Assembly: GCA_903923345.1 (NCBI GenBank)
Contig: CAIXXI010000200.1
Span: 1-7,116, forward strand
Source of the DNA: an uncultured Burkholderiales bacterium
GTDB taxonomy: Bacteria > Pseudomonadota > Gammaproteobacteria > Burkholderiales > Burkholderiaceae_E
Direction: 5' to 3'
DNA length: 7,116 nt
The position numbers and the translations under genes were made by a program. Of the stretch, positions 1 through 6,722 are shown piece after piece. The notes under the pieces were generated by a model. That model was not told where the DNA came from. It saw nothing but the letters and a program-made list of their open reading frames with translations, and ran no database searches. The stretch's first letter is position 1; the number at the start of each line of letters is the position of its first letter.

Positions 1-57
1 CGGGGCATCAAGGAGATGTTCCGCAAGGATGGCCTGATTGCCAGGGCAGCCGCCTGA
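1..57 (+). CDS. 3' end of a probable AlaC-type PLP-dependent aminotransferase (partial)
   Basis: Only the last 18 codons and the TGA stop are present. The C-terminus reads RGIKEMFRKDGLIARAAA. This resembles the tail of the class I/II aminotransferases (AlaC type, glutamate-pyruvate transaminase) that often lie directly upstream of hom in Betaproteobacteria. The frame is open from the first base of the window. The stop is 10 bases before the hom start, and the hom ribosome-binding site overlaps it, so the two genes are probably co-transcribed. The identity rests on a short tail plus gene context. That a coding region ends here is more certain than which enzyme it is. Confidence 0.55.
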   Translation, partial: RGIKEMFRKDGLIARAAA

Positions 58-60
58 GGA
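56..60 (+). promoter_or_regulatory. Shine-Dalgarno site of hom
   Basis: GAGGA lies 7 bases before the GTG at 68 and overlaps the stop codon of the upstream gene. It selects GTG 68 over the in-frame TTG at 38, which sits inside the upstream coding region and has no such site. Confidence 0.7.
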
Positions 61-67
61 CCTTCAC

Positions 68-1420
68 GTGAACACGACTTCGAACAAGAGTGGCCAGGCC
101 TCATCGCGCCTGGGTCCGGTCCGTGTCGGGCTGCTGGGCATCGGGACGGTGGGCGCCGGAACCTTTTCCGTCCTGACCCGGAACCAGAACGAGATCACGC
201 GTCGCGCCGGGCGGGGCATCGAGATCGCTGCGGTCGCAGACCTCGATGTGGCCCGTGCCCGCGAGATCGTCGGTGACCGTGCGCAGGTTGTCGGCGATGC
301 TTTTGCGCTGGTGAAGGATCCTTCAATCGACGTGGTGGTCGAGTTGATCGGCGGCTATGGTGTGGCCCGCGAACTGGTCATGCAGGCGATCCAGAACGGC
401 AAGCATGTGGTCACCGCCAACAAGGCCTTGCTGGCGGTACATGGCAACGAGATCTTTGCGGCAGCCCGCGAAAAGGGCGTGATGGTGGCCTTCGAAGCGG
501 CCGTCGCCGGCGGGATTCCGATCATCAAGGCGCTGCGTGAAGGCCTCACCGCCAATCGCATTGAATGGATTGCCGGCATCATCAACGGCACCACGAATTT
601 CATCCTCTCCGAGATGCGCGAGAAGGGCTCGTCTTTTGAGTCCGTGCTCAAGGAGGCTCAGCGCCTGGGCTACGCCGAGGCCGATCCGACCTTCGACATC
701 GAAGGCGTCGATGCCGCCCACAAGGCGACCATCATGTCGGCGATCGCCTTCGGGATTCCGGTGCAGTTCGATCGCGCGCACGTAGAAGGCATTGCGTCGC
801 TGCAGGCCGAGGACATCCGCTACGCCGAGCAGCTCGGCTATCGCATCAAGCTGCTGGGCATCACCCGGCGGCGCGAGCAGGGCATCGAATTGCGGGTGCA
901 TCCGACGCTGATTCCCACCAAGCGCCTGATCGCCAACGTCGAAGGCGCGATGAACGCGGTCTGGGTCAAGGGCGATGCGGTCGGACACACGATGTACTAC
1001 GGCAAAGGCGCGGGCGCCGAACCGACCGCCAGCGCAGTGGTGGCCGACCTGGTTGATGTCACCCGCACACTGACCGTCGACCCGGGCAACCGGGTGCCGC
1101 ACCTGGCCTTCCAGCCGGACGCCATGGCTGATCTGCCGATCCTGCCGATCACCGAGGTTCAGACCGCCTACTACCTGCGCTTGCGGGTGTCCGATCAGAC
1201 CGGCGTGCTGGCCGATATCACCCGCATCCTGGCGGATGCAAAGATTTCCATCGATGCCGCCCTGCAGCGCGAACCGGCTGAAGGTGAGCAGCAGACCGAC
1301 ATCATTCTTCTCACCCATGTGACGCTGGAGAAGCAGTGCAACGATGCGATCGCTCGCATCGAGGCCTTGCCCACCGTCCTGTCGCGGGTCATCCGGATCC
1401 GCCTCGAAGACCTCAACTGA
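68..1420 (+). CDS. hom: Homoserine dehydrogenase
   Basis: This 450-residue cytoplasmic enzyme reduces aspartate 4-semialdehyde to homoserine with NAD(P)H, at the branch to threonine and methionine. The N-terminal Rossmann domain has the dinucleotide loop GIGTVG at residues 24-29. The family-conserved lysine in TANKALLA is K119, and NGTTNF is at 173-178. The homoserine dehydrogenase signature spans 197-219 and ends in K219. K119 and K219 fit the two conserved active-site lysines known in the family. A C-terminal ACT domain, about 368-445 (starting YYLRLRVSDQTGVLADI), suggests feedback control by threonine, which is the usual role in this family. The length matches monofunctional enzymes, and there is no fused aspartate kinase. 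The GTG start at 68 follows a good ribosome-binding site. The first 17 residues before the Rossmann strand are polar and unlikely to be conserved. thrC follows after 41 bases. Confidence 0.97.
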   Translation: MNTTSNKSGQASSRLGPVRVGLLGIGTVGAGTFSVLTRNQNEITRRAGRGIEIAAVADLDVARAREIVGDRAQVVGDAFALVKDPSIDVVVELIGGYGVARELVMQAIQNGKHVVTANKALLAVHGNEIFAAAREKGVMVAFEAAVAGGIPIIKALREGLTANRIEWIAGIINGTTNFILSEMREKGSSFESVLKEAQRLGYAEADPTFDIEGVDAAHKATIMSAIAFGIPVQFDRAHVEGIASLQAEDIRYAEQLGYRIKLLGITRRREQGIELRVHPTLIPTKRLIANVEGAMNAVWVKGDAVGHTMYYGKGAGAEPTASAVVADLVDVTRTLTVDPGNRVPHLAFQPDAMADLPILPITEVQTAYYLRLRVSDQTGVLADITRILADAKISIDAALQREPAEGEQQTDIILLTHVTLEKQCNDAIARIEALPTVLSRVIRIRLEDLN

Positions 1421-1425
1421 AGGGA
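1420..1425 (+). promoter_or_regulatory. Displaced Shine-Dalgarno-like stretch upstream of thrC
   Basis: AAGGGA begins at the last base of the hom stop codon. It is the only purine-rich Shine-Dalgarno-like stretch between hom and thrC, but it is 36 bases from the thrC ATG, too far for normal use. If the adjacent hairpin (1426-1449) folds, the remaining spacer is 12 bases, close to a usable distance. This role is inferred from position only. Confidence 0.3.
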
Positions 1426-1449
1426 AGTCTGCCCCGCTGCGGGCAGACT
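1426..1449 (+). promoter_or_regulatory. Perfect 9-bp hairpin between hom and thrC
   Basis: The arm agtctgccc (1426-1434) is exactly complementary to gggcagact (1441-1449), with a 6-base loop (1435-1440). The stem is GC-rich and should fold in RNA. The bases after it (caagtacacgcg) hold no T-tract, so it is not a standard intrinsic terminator. It fills most of the 41-base gap and ends 12 bases before the thrC start. Possible roles are a translation-spacing element, an RNA stability or processing element that sets the hom:thrC ratio, or a weak pause site. Confidence 0.6.
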
Positions 1450-1461
1450 CAAGTACACGCG

Positions 1462-2895
1462 ATGCGCTATCTCTCGACCCGTGGGGGCATGCCGCCTCAA
1501 GCTTTCACCGACATTCTGCTGGGCGGCCTCGCACCCGATGGCGGCCTGGTCGTGCCGCAGCAGTTTCCGCAGATCGATGCGGCCACGCTCGAACAGTGGC
1601 GCGCCCTGTCGTATGCGGATCTAGCCTTCGAAATCCTGAGCCGCTACTGCGACGACATCGAGCCTGCGGTCCTGAAACAGTTGCTCAGGGACACCTACAC
1701 CGCCGAGGTATTCGGATCCGCCGAGATCACCCCGATTCGCACACTCGAGCCCGATTTCCATCTGCTGCAGCTTTCGAACGGGCCCACGCTGGCCTTCAAG
1801 GATGTGGCGATGCAATTGCTCGGACGTTTGTTCGAGCATGTCCTGGCGCGCACCGGACAGTCCTTGAACATTCTGGGCGCGACCTCGGGCGATACCGGCA
1901 GCGCGGCCGAGTACGCCATGCGCGGGCGACGCGGCGTGAGCGTGTTCATGCTGTCGCCGGCCGGGCGCATGAGCCGATTTCAGACCGCGCAGATGTTTTC
2001 GCTGCGGGATGAAAACATCTTCAACATCGCGGTGGATGGCGTCTTCGACGACTGCCAGGACATGGTCAAGGCGGTCTCCAATGACCTGGCCTTCAAGTCG
2101 CGTCATGCTATCGGTACGGTCAATTCGATCAACTGGGCGCGCGTGGTGGCGCAGGTCGTCTACTACTTCAAGGCCTGGTTTGCAGTGACGGCCAGCGGGG
2201 CGCGCGAGGTGTCGTTTACCGTGCCCAGCGGCAATTTCGGCAATGTGCTGGCTGGTCATATCGCCCGGCGCATGGGCCTGCCAATCCGCAGGCTGGTGGT
2301 GGCCACCAATGAAAACGACGTGCTCGACGAATTCTTCAGGACCGGTGTCTACCGGCCGCGCCGCACCGCCGACACCTTCCAGACCAGCAGCCCGTCAATG
2401 GACATTTCCAAAGCCTCGAATTTCGAGCGCTTCGTCTGGGATCTGGTCGGTCAGGACTGCGCCCGAACCGCCGCCCTCTGGCGCGAGGTCGATGAGCGTG
2501 GCTGGTTCGATCTGCGGGGTACGCCCGAATTCGATCGCATCGCCTCCTTCGGATTTGCCTCGGGCGCAAGCAGCCATGCGCTTCGGGTTCGCACCATTCG
2601 CGAGACCGAGCAGCGTTATGGCGTGGTGATCGATCCACACACGGCCGATGGCGTGGCCGTTTCGGCAGCCTGGCGCGAGCCCGGTGTTGCGATGGTCTGT
2701 CTGGAAACCGCTTTGCCCGCCAAGTTCGAGGACACCATCATCGAAGCCCTGGGGCGTGAGCCGCAACGTCCGGCGGCCTACGCAGGGATCGAGTCGCTGG
2801 CACAGCGATTCACCCTGATGCCGGCCGACGTGCCGATGCTCAAGCGGTATGTCGCGATGCACGCGCCCGCATTGAAGGGCGGCCCGGCCGTCTGA
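1462..2895 (+). CDS. thrC: Threonine synthase
   Basis: This 477-residue PLP enzyme converts O-phosphohomoserine to threonine and phosphate, the last step of threonine synthesis. The N-terminus MRYLSTRGG is typical of the longer bacterial/fungal form. The PLP lysine is K113 in LAFKDVAMQLLG. The cofactor-contacting loop GATSGDTGS is at 139-147, and the glycine-rich VPSGNFGN segment is at 254-261. The reading frame extends upstream to 1336, but that part overlaps hom out of frame, and ATG 1462 gives the family N-terminus. There is no Shine-Dalgarno sequence directly before this ATG; a hairpin lies there instead. The homoserine kinase that supplies its substrate is not in the window, so it must be encoded elsewhere. 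mobB follows after 15 bases. Confidence 0.97.
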   Translation: MRYLSTRGGMPPQAFTDILLGGLAPDGGLVVPQQFPQIDAATLEQWRALSYADLAFEILSRYCDDIEPAVLKQLLRDTYTAEVFGSAEITPIRTLEPDFHLLQLSNGPTLAFKDVAMQLLGRLFEHVLARTGQSLNILGATSGDTGSAAEYAMRGRRGVSVFMLSPAGRMSRFQTAQMFSLRDENIFNIAVDGVFDDCQDMVKAVSNDLAFKSRHAIGTVNSINWARVVAQVVYYFKAWFAVTASGAREVSFTVPSGNFGNVLAGHIARRMGLPIRRLVVATNENDVLDEFFRTGVYRPRRTADTFQTSSPSMDISKASNFERFVWDLVGQDCARTAALWREVDERGWFDLRGTPEFDRIASFGFASGASSHALRVRTIRETEQRYGVVIDPHTADGVAVSAAWREPGVAMVCLETALPAKFEDTIIEALGREPQRPAAYAGIESLAQRFTLMPADVPMLKRYVAMHAPALKGGPAV

Positions 2896-2910
2896 CCGGG
2901 ATTGCTCAAG

Positions 2911-3462
2911 ATGCCGCTAGCAAGCACTGCCGGCTTGAGGGTCATCGGCTTCGCCGGCTTTTCCGGCTCCGGCAAGACCACGCTCATCGAGCAGCTGATA
3001 CCGCGCTTCGTGGAGCGTGGCCTGCGGGTGTCACTCATCAAGCATGCCCACCATGCCTTTGACATCGACACGCCCGGCAAGGATTCGTATCGGCATCGGC
3101 AAGCAGGTGCCAGCGAAGTGCTGATCAGCTCCAACCAGCGCTGGGCACTGATGCATGAGTTGCGCGGCGAGGCCGAGCCTGACCTGCAGATGCAATTGCA
3201 GCGCTTTTCACCGTGTGATCTGGTCCTGGTCGAAGGCTACAAGCAGGCGCTGATTCCGAAAATCGAAGTGCATCGGCCTTCGATGGGCCGGTCGCTGCTG
3301 CACCCTGCTGACCGGCACATCGTCGCAGTGGCCTCGGATGGTCCGGTGCTCACCGAGCTGCCGGTGCTCGATCTCAATGACTATGATGCGATGACCTCAT
3401 TCATCATCGCCCGTGTCGGCGTGCCCGACAGCGCAGCGAACCCCGGTGCCCAGTCTGTATGA
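2911..3462 (+). CDS. mobB: Molybdopterin-guanine dinucleotide biosynthesis adaptor MobB
   Basis: This 183-residue P-loop GTP-binding protein is an accessory to MobA in attaching GMP to molybdenum cofactor. The Walker A loop GFSGSGKTT is at residues 16-24. The family hallmark with KHAHH at 44-48 and DIDTPGKDSYRH at 51-62 is present, as is a hydrophobic strand running into VEGYK at 107-111, followed by KIEVHRP. The length is close to stand-alone MobB (about 175 residues in E. coli). ATG 2911 is preferred. An in-frame TTG at 2902 is possible, but a weak GGGA (2898-2901) fits the ATG better. The stop overlaps the moeA start as ATGA (3459-3462), so the two are probably translationally coupled. No mobA lies beside it, which is unremarkable because mobA is often elsewhere. 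Confidence 0.93.
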   Translation: MPLASTAGLRVIGFAGFSGSGKTTLIEQLIPRFVERGLRVSLIKHAHHAFDIDTPGKDSYRHRQAGASEVLISSNQRWALMHELRGEAEPDLQMQLQRFSPCDLVLVEGYKQALIPKIEVHRPSMGRSLLHPADRHIVAVASDGPVLTELPVLDLNDYDAMTSFIIARVGVPDSAANPGAQSV

Positions 3463-4676
3463 ACCGTCCCGCCTTGCTCGATTTCGACACTGCACTGGGC
3501 CAATTGCTCGCCTTGGCGCAGCCGCTGGCCGGACAGACCGATGTGCCCACGGCGCAGGGGCTCGGTCGAGTGCTGGCACAAGACCAGATCTCGAGCCTCG
3601 ATGTGCCGCCGATGGACAACTCGCAGATGGACGGCTGGGCGGTTCGCCGGGCCGATCTGCTGGCGGGAGGCGAGCTGACAATGTCGCAGCGAATTGCCGC
3701 CGGATCGGTGCCGAGTCCGCTGTTGCCTGGCACGGTCGCCCGGGTGTTCACCGGCGCGATGATTCCGCCGGGTGCCGATGCCGTGGTGATGCAGGAACAG
3801 GCGCGGCTGGACGGCGAGCGCGTCCACTTTGAGGCCGTGCCCGAGCCGGGTGAGTGGATTCGTCGTGCCGGCGAGGACATCCGTCGGGGCGCGGTTGTGC
3901 TGGAGGCCGGCACGCGTCTGAGCCCTCAGGCGCTGGGTCTGGCTGCATCGGTCGGGCTGGCCCGCCTGCCGGTCAAGCCGCGTGTGAAGGTGGCCTGTTT
4001 TTTCACCGGGGATGAATTGGCCATGCCGGGCGAGCCACTCAAGCCGGGCGCGATCTACAACTCCAACCGCTTTGTCCTGACGGCGTTGTTGAGCCGGCTG
4101 GGCTGCGACGTCACCGACCTGGGGATCGTGCCGGATTCGTTGGAAGCCACCCGTGCGGCCCTGCGCGATGCGGCCGCGGCCAGCGATCTGATCGTGACCA
4201 GCGGCGGCATGTCAGTCGGCGAGGAAGACCATGTCAAGCCGGCCCTGCAGGCCGAGGGATCGCTCAAGACCTGGCAGGTGGCCATCAAGCCGGGCAAGCC
4301 GCTGGCCTGGGGCGAGGTCAGGCGGGCGCAGGGCGGCAGTGCCCAGTTCATCGGTCTGCCAGGCAATCCGGTGTCCAGTTTCGTGACCTTCCTCTTGTTT
4401 GTACGGCCATTCATCCTGCGCATGCAGGGTGCTCGCGAGGACACGGATCGATCGCTTTTGATGCGTGCCGACTTCGACTGGCCCAAACCCGACCGGCGTC
4501 GCGAGTTCCTGCGGGCGCGCTTCAATGCAAGCGGCGGTCTCGATCTGTTTGTAAACCAGGGCTCGGGGGTCCTGACGTCCACCGTCTGGGCCGATGGGCT
4601 GATCGATAACCCGCCGCAACAGGCCATTGCCCGCGGCGACCGTGTTCGATTCCTGCCATTTTCGGAGTGGCTGTGA
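3459..4676 (+). CDS. moeA: Molybdopterin molybdenumtransferase MoeA
   Basis: This 405-residue enzyme inserts molybdate into adenylylated molybdopterin to give active molybdenum cofactor. Segments known in E. coli MoeA appear in order. DNSQMDGWA has D58, matching the essential D59 of the E. coli enzyme. FTGAMIPPGADAVVMQEQ is followed by IRRAGEDIRRG. FFTGDEL has D185 and E186, with E186 near E. coli E188. The MoCF-fold motif SGGMSVGEED is at 248-257, IKPGKP has K277 and K280, and GLPGNPVSS is at 299-307. The length matches the family (411 in E. coli), and all the domains seem intact. The ATG overlaps the mobB stop and has no strong Shine-Dalgarno, so reinitiation after mobB is likely. The 3' end overlaps moaD. 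Confidence 0.97.
   Translation: MNRPALLDFDTALGQLLALAQPLAGQTDVPTAQGLGRVLAQDQISSLDVPPMDNSQMDGWAVRRADLLAGGELTMSQRIAAGSVPSPLLPGTVARVFTGAMIPPGADAVVMQEQARLDGERVHFEAVPEPGEWIRRAGEDIRRGAVVLEAGTRLSPQALGLAASVGLARLPVKPRVKVACFFTGDELAMPGEPLKPGAIYNSNRFVLTALLSRLGCDVTDLGIVPDSLEATRAALRDAAAASDLIVTSGGMSVGEEDHVKPALQAEGSLKTWQVAIKPGKPLAWGEVRRAQGGSAQFIGLPGNPVSSFVTFLLFVRPFILRMQGAREDTDRSLLMRADFDWPKPDRRREFLRARFNASGGLDLFVNQGSGVLTSTVWADGLIDNPPQQAIARGDRVRFLPFSEWL
4664..4667 (+). promoter_or_regulatory. Shine-Dalgarno site of moaD inside the moeA 3' end
   Basis: GGAG lies 5 bases before the GTG at 4673. It overlaps the alternative GTG at 4667 and so cannot serve that codon, which makes 4673 the better moaD start. Confidence 0.55.
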
Positions 4677-4930
4677 GGCTGCGCGTCCTGTACTTCGCCA
4701 GCCTGCGTGAGGCGCTCGGCCTGGATCGGGAGGAGCTCGATCTGCCCGATCATGTCCTGACGGCTGCAGCGCTTCGCGAGCATCTGCACGCGCGAGGAGG
4801 CCCCTGGGCGCAGGCCTTTGCGCCCGAGCGCACGATCAGGGTGGCGATCGATCAATCGCTTGCCACGCTGGATGCACGCCTGCACGAGGGTGCCGAGTTG
4901 GCCTTTTTCCCGCCGGTCACCGGCGGCTGA
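4673..4930 (+). CDS. moaD: Molybdopterin synthase sulfur-carrier subunit MoaD
   Basis: This 85-residue ubiquitin-fold protein is the small subunit of molybdopterin synthase. Its C-terminal glycine is adenylylated by an MoeB-type enzyme, converted to a thiocarboxylate, and donates sulfur to precursor Z (cPMP) in the MoaE active site. The N-terminus RLRVLYFASLREALG is typical, and the tail FFPPVTGG ends in the essential Gly-Gly. Two GTG codons are in frame. GTG 4673 forms a 4-base GTGA overlap with the moeA stop and has GGAG at a good distance. GTG 4667 would add two residues. The protein is near family length (81 in E. coli). moaE follows after 14 bases. No moeB is in the window, so the activating enzyme lies elsewhere. 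Confidence 0.95.
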   Translation: MRLRVLYFASLREALGLDREELDLPDHVLTAAALREHLHARGGPWAQAFAPERTIRVAIDQSLATLDARLHEGAELAFFPPVTGG

Positions 4931-4944
4931 CCCCGGGCTTCGAG

Positions 4945-5418
4945 ATGCCAGTGCGTGTTCAGCAAACTGATTTCGATCTCGGCGCGGAGGTTGCGGCCCT
5001 GCGCGCGGGGCGTGCTCAGGTTGGCGCGGTGGCCTGCTTTGTCGGCACCGTGCGCGATCTGAACCAGGGTACCGGCGTCTCCGAGATGTTCCTTGAGCAC
5101 TATCCGGGCATGACGGAAAAGGCGCTTCAGGTGATCGTCGATGAAGCCTTGAGTCGATGGTCGCTGGATGACGTGCTGGTGATCCACCGGGTGGGCGCCC
5201 TGCAGCCGATGGATCAGATCGTGCTGGTGGCTGTCACCTCGGCCCATCGTGGCGAAGCCTTTGCAGCCTGCGAGTTCGTGATCGACTGGCTCAAGACTCA
5301 GGCGCCGTTCTGGAAGAAAGAGACCACTGAACAGGGTGCCCGCTGGGTCGATGCACGCGAGTCCGACGATGCGGCTGCCGCCCGATGGGGCCAGGCGCCG
5401 GGGCAGGGCGTTCAATGA
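4945..5418 (+). CDS. moaE: Molybdopterin synthase catalytic subunit MoaE
   Basis: This 157-residue protein is the large subunit of molybdopterin synthase. It holds the precursor and accepts two sulfurs from MoaD thiocarboxylate to make the dithiolene. Conserved residues are R37 in VGTVRD, the LEHYPGMTEKAL segment, H101-R102 in AHRGEAF, and the catalytic lysines K117 and K124 in LKTQAPFWKKE. They align with E. coli R39, H103-R104, K119 and K126 at a constant offset of two. The last 20 or so residues (after RWVDAR) form an Ala/Gly-rich tail slightly longer than in E. coli. The ATG has only a weak GGG upstream (4935-4937). The TGA stop lies inside the crcB start (ATGA at 5415-5418), so the next gene is coupled to it. 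Confidence 0.96.
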   Translation: MPVRVQQTDFDLGAEVAALRAGRAQVGAVACFVGTVRDLNQGTGVSEMFLEHYPGMTEKALQVIVDEALSRWSLDDVLVIHRVGALQPMDQIVLVAVTSAHRGEAFAACEFVIDWLKTQAPFWKKETTEQGARWVDARESDDAAAARWGQAPGQGVQ

Positions 5419-5798
5419 CGCCGGGCGCCGTCATGCCCACCTTGCTGGCGATCGCAGTGGGTGCTGTGCTCGGTGCCTGGGGCCGATGGGGGCTGGCGCT
5501 GTGGCTGAATCGCGCCGGTCAGTCGGTGCCAGGGGGCACCTTGGTGGCCAATCTGATCGGCGGACTGCTGATCGGCATGGCGCTGGCAGCATTCGAACGA
5601 CGCCCGGAGTGGGCCGCAGCCTGGCGACCGTTTTTTGTCACCGGCTTTCTCGGGGCGCTCACCACGTTTTCGACCTTCTCGGCCGAGTCCCTTCAACTCA
5701 TTCAGCGCGGCGCGATGCTCCAGTCGCTGCTGCACAGTGCGCTGCACTTGTTCGGCTCGCTGTTCGCTGCCGCGCTGGGCTGGCGGCTGATCCGCTGA
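5415..5798 (+). CDS. crcB: Fluoride-specific ion channel CrcB/Fluc
   Basis: This 127-residue inner-membrane protein belongs to the Fluc family, dual-topology dimers that let fluoride leave the cytoplasm. Four hydrophobic segments are visible, at about 6-31, 42-60, 73-90 and 100-125. Motifs are GAxxR (R24), GTLVANLIGG with the conserved pore asparagine N46, and the broken third helix GFLGALTTFSTF with the phenylalanines F85 and F88 expected to form the fluoride-contacting box. The usual second glycine of GG-x-TTFSTF is alanine here (A81). ATG 5415 overlaps the moaE stop and has AGGG six bases upstream. ATG 5433 would also leave helix 1 mostly intact but lacks a good site. No fluoride riboswitch can precede it, because the upstream bases are moaE coding sequence. 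Expression therefore probably follows moaE. Confidence 0.95.
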   Translation: MTPGAVMPTLLAIAVGAVLGAWGRWGLALWLNRAGQSVPGGTLVANLIGGLLIGMALAAFERRPEWAAAWRPFFVTGFLGALTTFSTFSAESLQLIQRGAMLQSLLHSALHLFGSLFAAALGWRLIR

Positions 5799-5827
5799 GC
5801 CCGACCTGCTTTCCCAACAGACCCGCC

Positions 5828-6697
5828 ATGAAACCCAGTCAATCTGAAACCCTCGATATCCGCGGCCTGAAGCTGCATTGCAGAAGCTGGGGCGCTCGCA
5901 CCGCCCCCCTGCTGGTCATGCTGCACGGCTATCAGGATGTCTCCGCCTCATGGCAGTTCACCGTCGATGCACTGGCCCATGACTGGTTCGTGGTGGCCCC
6001 GGATTGGCGCGGCTACGGCTTGTCTCAGTGGAGCGGCGCCGACAGCTACTGGTTTGCCGATTATCTCGGCGACCTCGATGCCGTCCTGGAGCACTATTCG
6101 CCGGAAAAACCAGTGCGACTGGTTGCGCACAGCATGGGCGCGAATGTCGGTGCGATCTACTGCGGCGTGCGCCCGGAGCGGATCAGCCATTTCGTCAACG
6201 TCGATGGATTCGGGCCTCCGGCAACCCGCCAGGATTCGACCCCGCGCCGTCTGGCCAAGTGGCTTGCTCAATTGCGAGACGATGCCCGCCAGCGGCCTTA
6301 CTCGGATTTCGAGGAGTTCGCCCTGAGGATGCAGTCCGAGAACCCGCGCCTGACGCTTGATCGGGCGCGCTTTCTGGCCCAGCACTGGGGCCAGGAGTTG
6401 CCCTCCGGGGGTGTCGAGCGTCGGGCCGACCCGGCGCATAAGCGCATCAATCCGCAGCCGCTGCATCCGGACGATGCACTCGATGTCTGGCGACAGACCC
6501 AGGCGGCCGTGTTGTGGGTCGATGGGGCGCAGTCGGGTTTGTGGGGGCGTCTGTCCTCAATGCCCGGAGAATTCGAGCGTCGCTCGATGGCCTATGAACA
6601 CCTGAGCATCGAGCACATCGAAGACGCTGGCCACAATGTCCATCATGACCAGCCTGAGCAACTGGCTCAGGTGATTGAACGATTCCTCGGGCACTGA
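5828..6697 (+). CDS. Alpha/beta hydrolase, serine-nucleophile type
   Basis: This 289-residue protein has no signal peptide and is probably cytoplasmic. The alpha/beta hydrolase order is clear: LHGYQD with the oxyanion-hole region at H33-G34, APDWRGYGLS, the nucleophile elbow VAHSMGAN with S102, a helical cap at about 130-220, and DAGHNVHHDQPE with catalytic H269. The acid is less clear. D126, after the strand FVNVDGFG, fits an after-strand-6 position. D232 in VLWVDGAQSG follows strand 7, but the canonical acid position there seems to be serine. It resembles a family common in Betaproteobacteria whose substrate I do not know; esterase or lipase activity is the generic expectation. The nucleophile is Ser, so it is not a haloacid or haloalkane dehalogenase. 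It starts 29 bases after crcB without a Shine-Dalgarno. The frame continues upstream through crcB, but ATG 5828 gives the proper N-terminus. Confidence 0.88.
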   Translation: MKPSQSETLDIRGLKLHCRSWGARTAPLLVMLHGYQDVSASWQFTVDALAHDWFVVAPDWRGYGLSQWSGADSYWFADYLGDLDAVLEHYSPEKPVRLVAHSMGANVGAIYCGVRPERISHFVNVDGFGPPATRQDSTPRRLAKWLAQLRDDARQRPYSDFEEFALRMQSENPRLTLDRARFLAQHWGQELPSGGVERRADPAHKRINPQPLHPDDALDVWRQTQAAVLWVDGAQSGLWGRLSSMPGEFERRSMAYEHLSIEHIEDAGHNVHHDQPEQLAQVIERFLGH

Positions 6698-6722
6698 GCG
6701 GGCGACCCACCCAGGCCCACGC

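Noticed and set aside
323..1318. Long open frame of 331 codons on the minus strand across hom.
   Set aside because: It is antisense to a clearly conserved gene, its translation matches nothing I recognise, and such frames are common opposite GC-rich coding DNA.
1426..1449. The hom-thrC hairpin as an intrinsic terminator.
   Set aside because: No run of T follows the stem, and thrC begins 12 bases later in the same direction.
2887..2895. GCCGTCTGA, the core of the Neisseria DNA uptake sequence.
   Set aside because: I noticed only this copy in the window. It is formed by the last thrC codons plus the stop, and the flanking bases do not match the longer uptake sequence, so chance explains it.
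2930..2973. Clustered ccggct repeats near the start of mobB.
   Set aside because: They are explained by the Gly/Ala/Ser codons of the P-loop region in a GC-rich genome.
5415..6697. A fluoroacetate-degradation module: fluoride exporter next to an alpha/beta hydrolase that could be a dehalogenase.
   Set aside because: Dehalogenases of this fold use an aspartate nucleophile, whereas the elbow here is AHSMG with serine (S102). The pairing seems to be a neighbour effect only.
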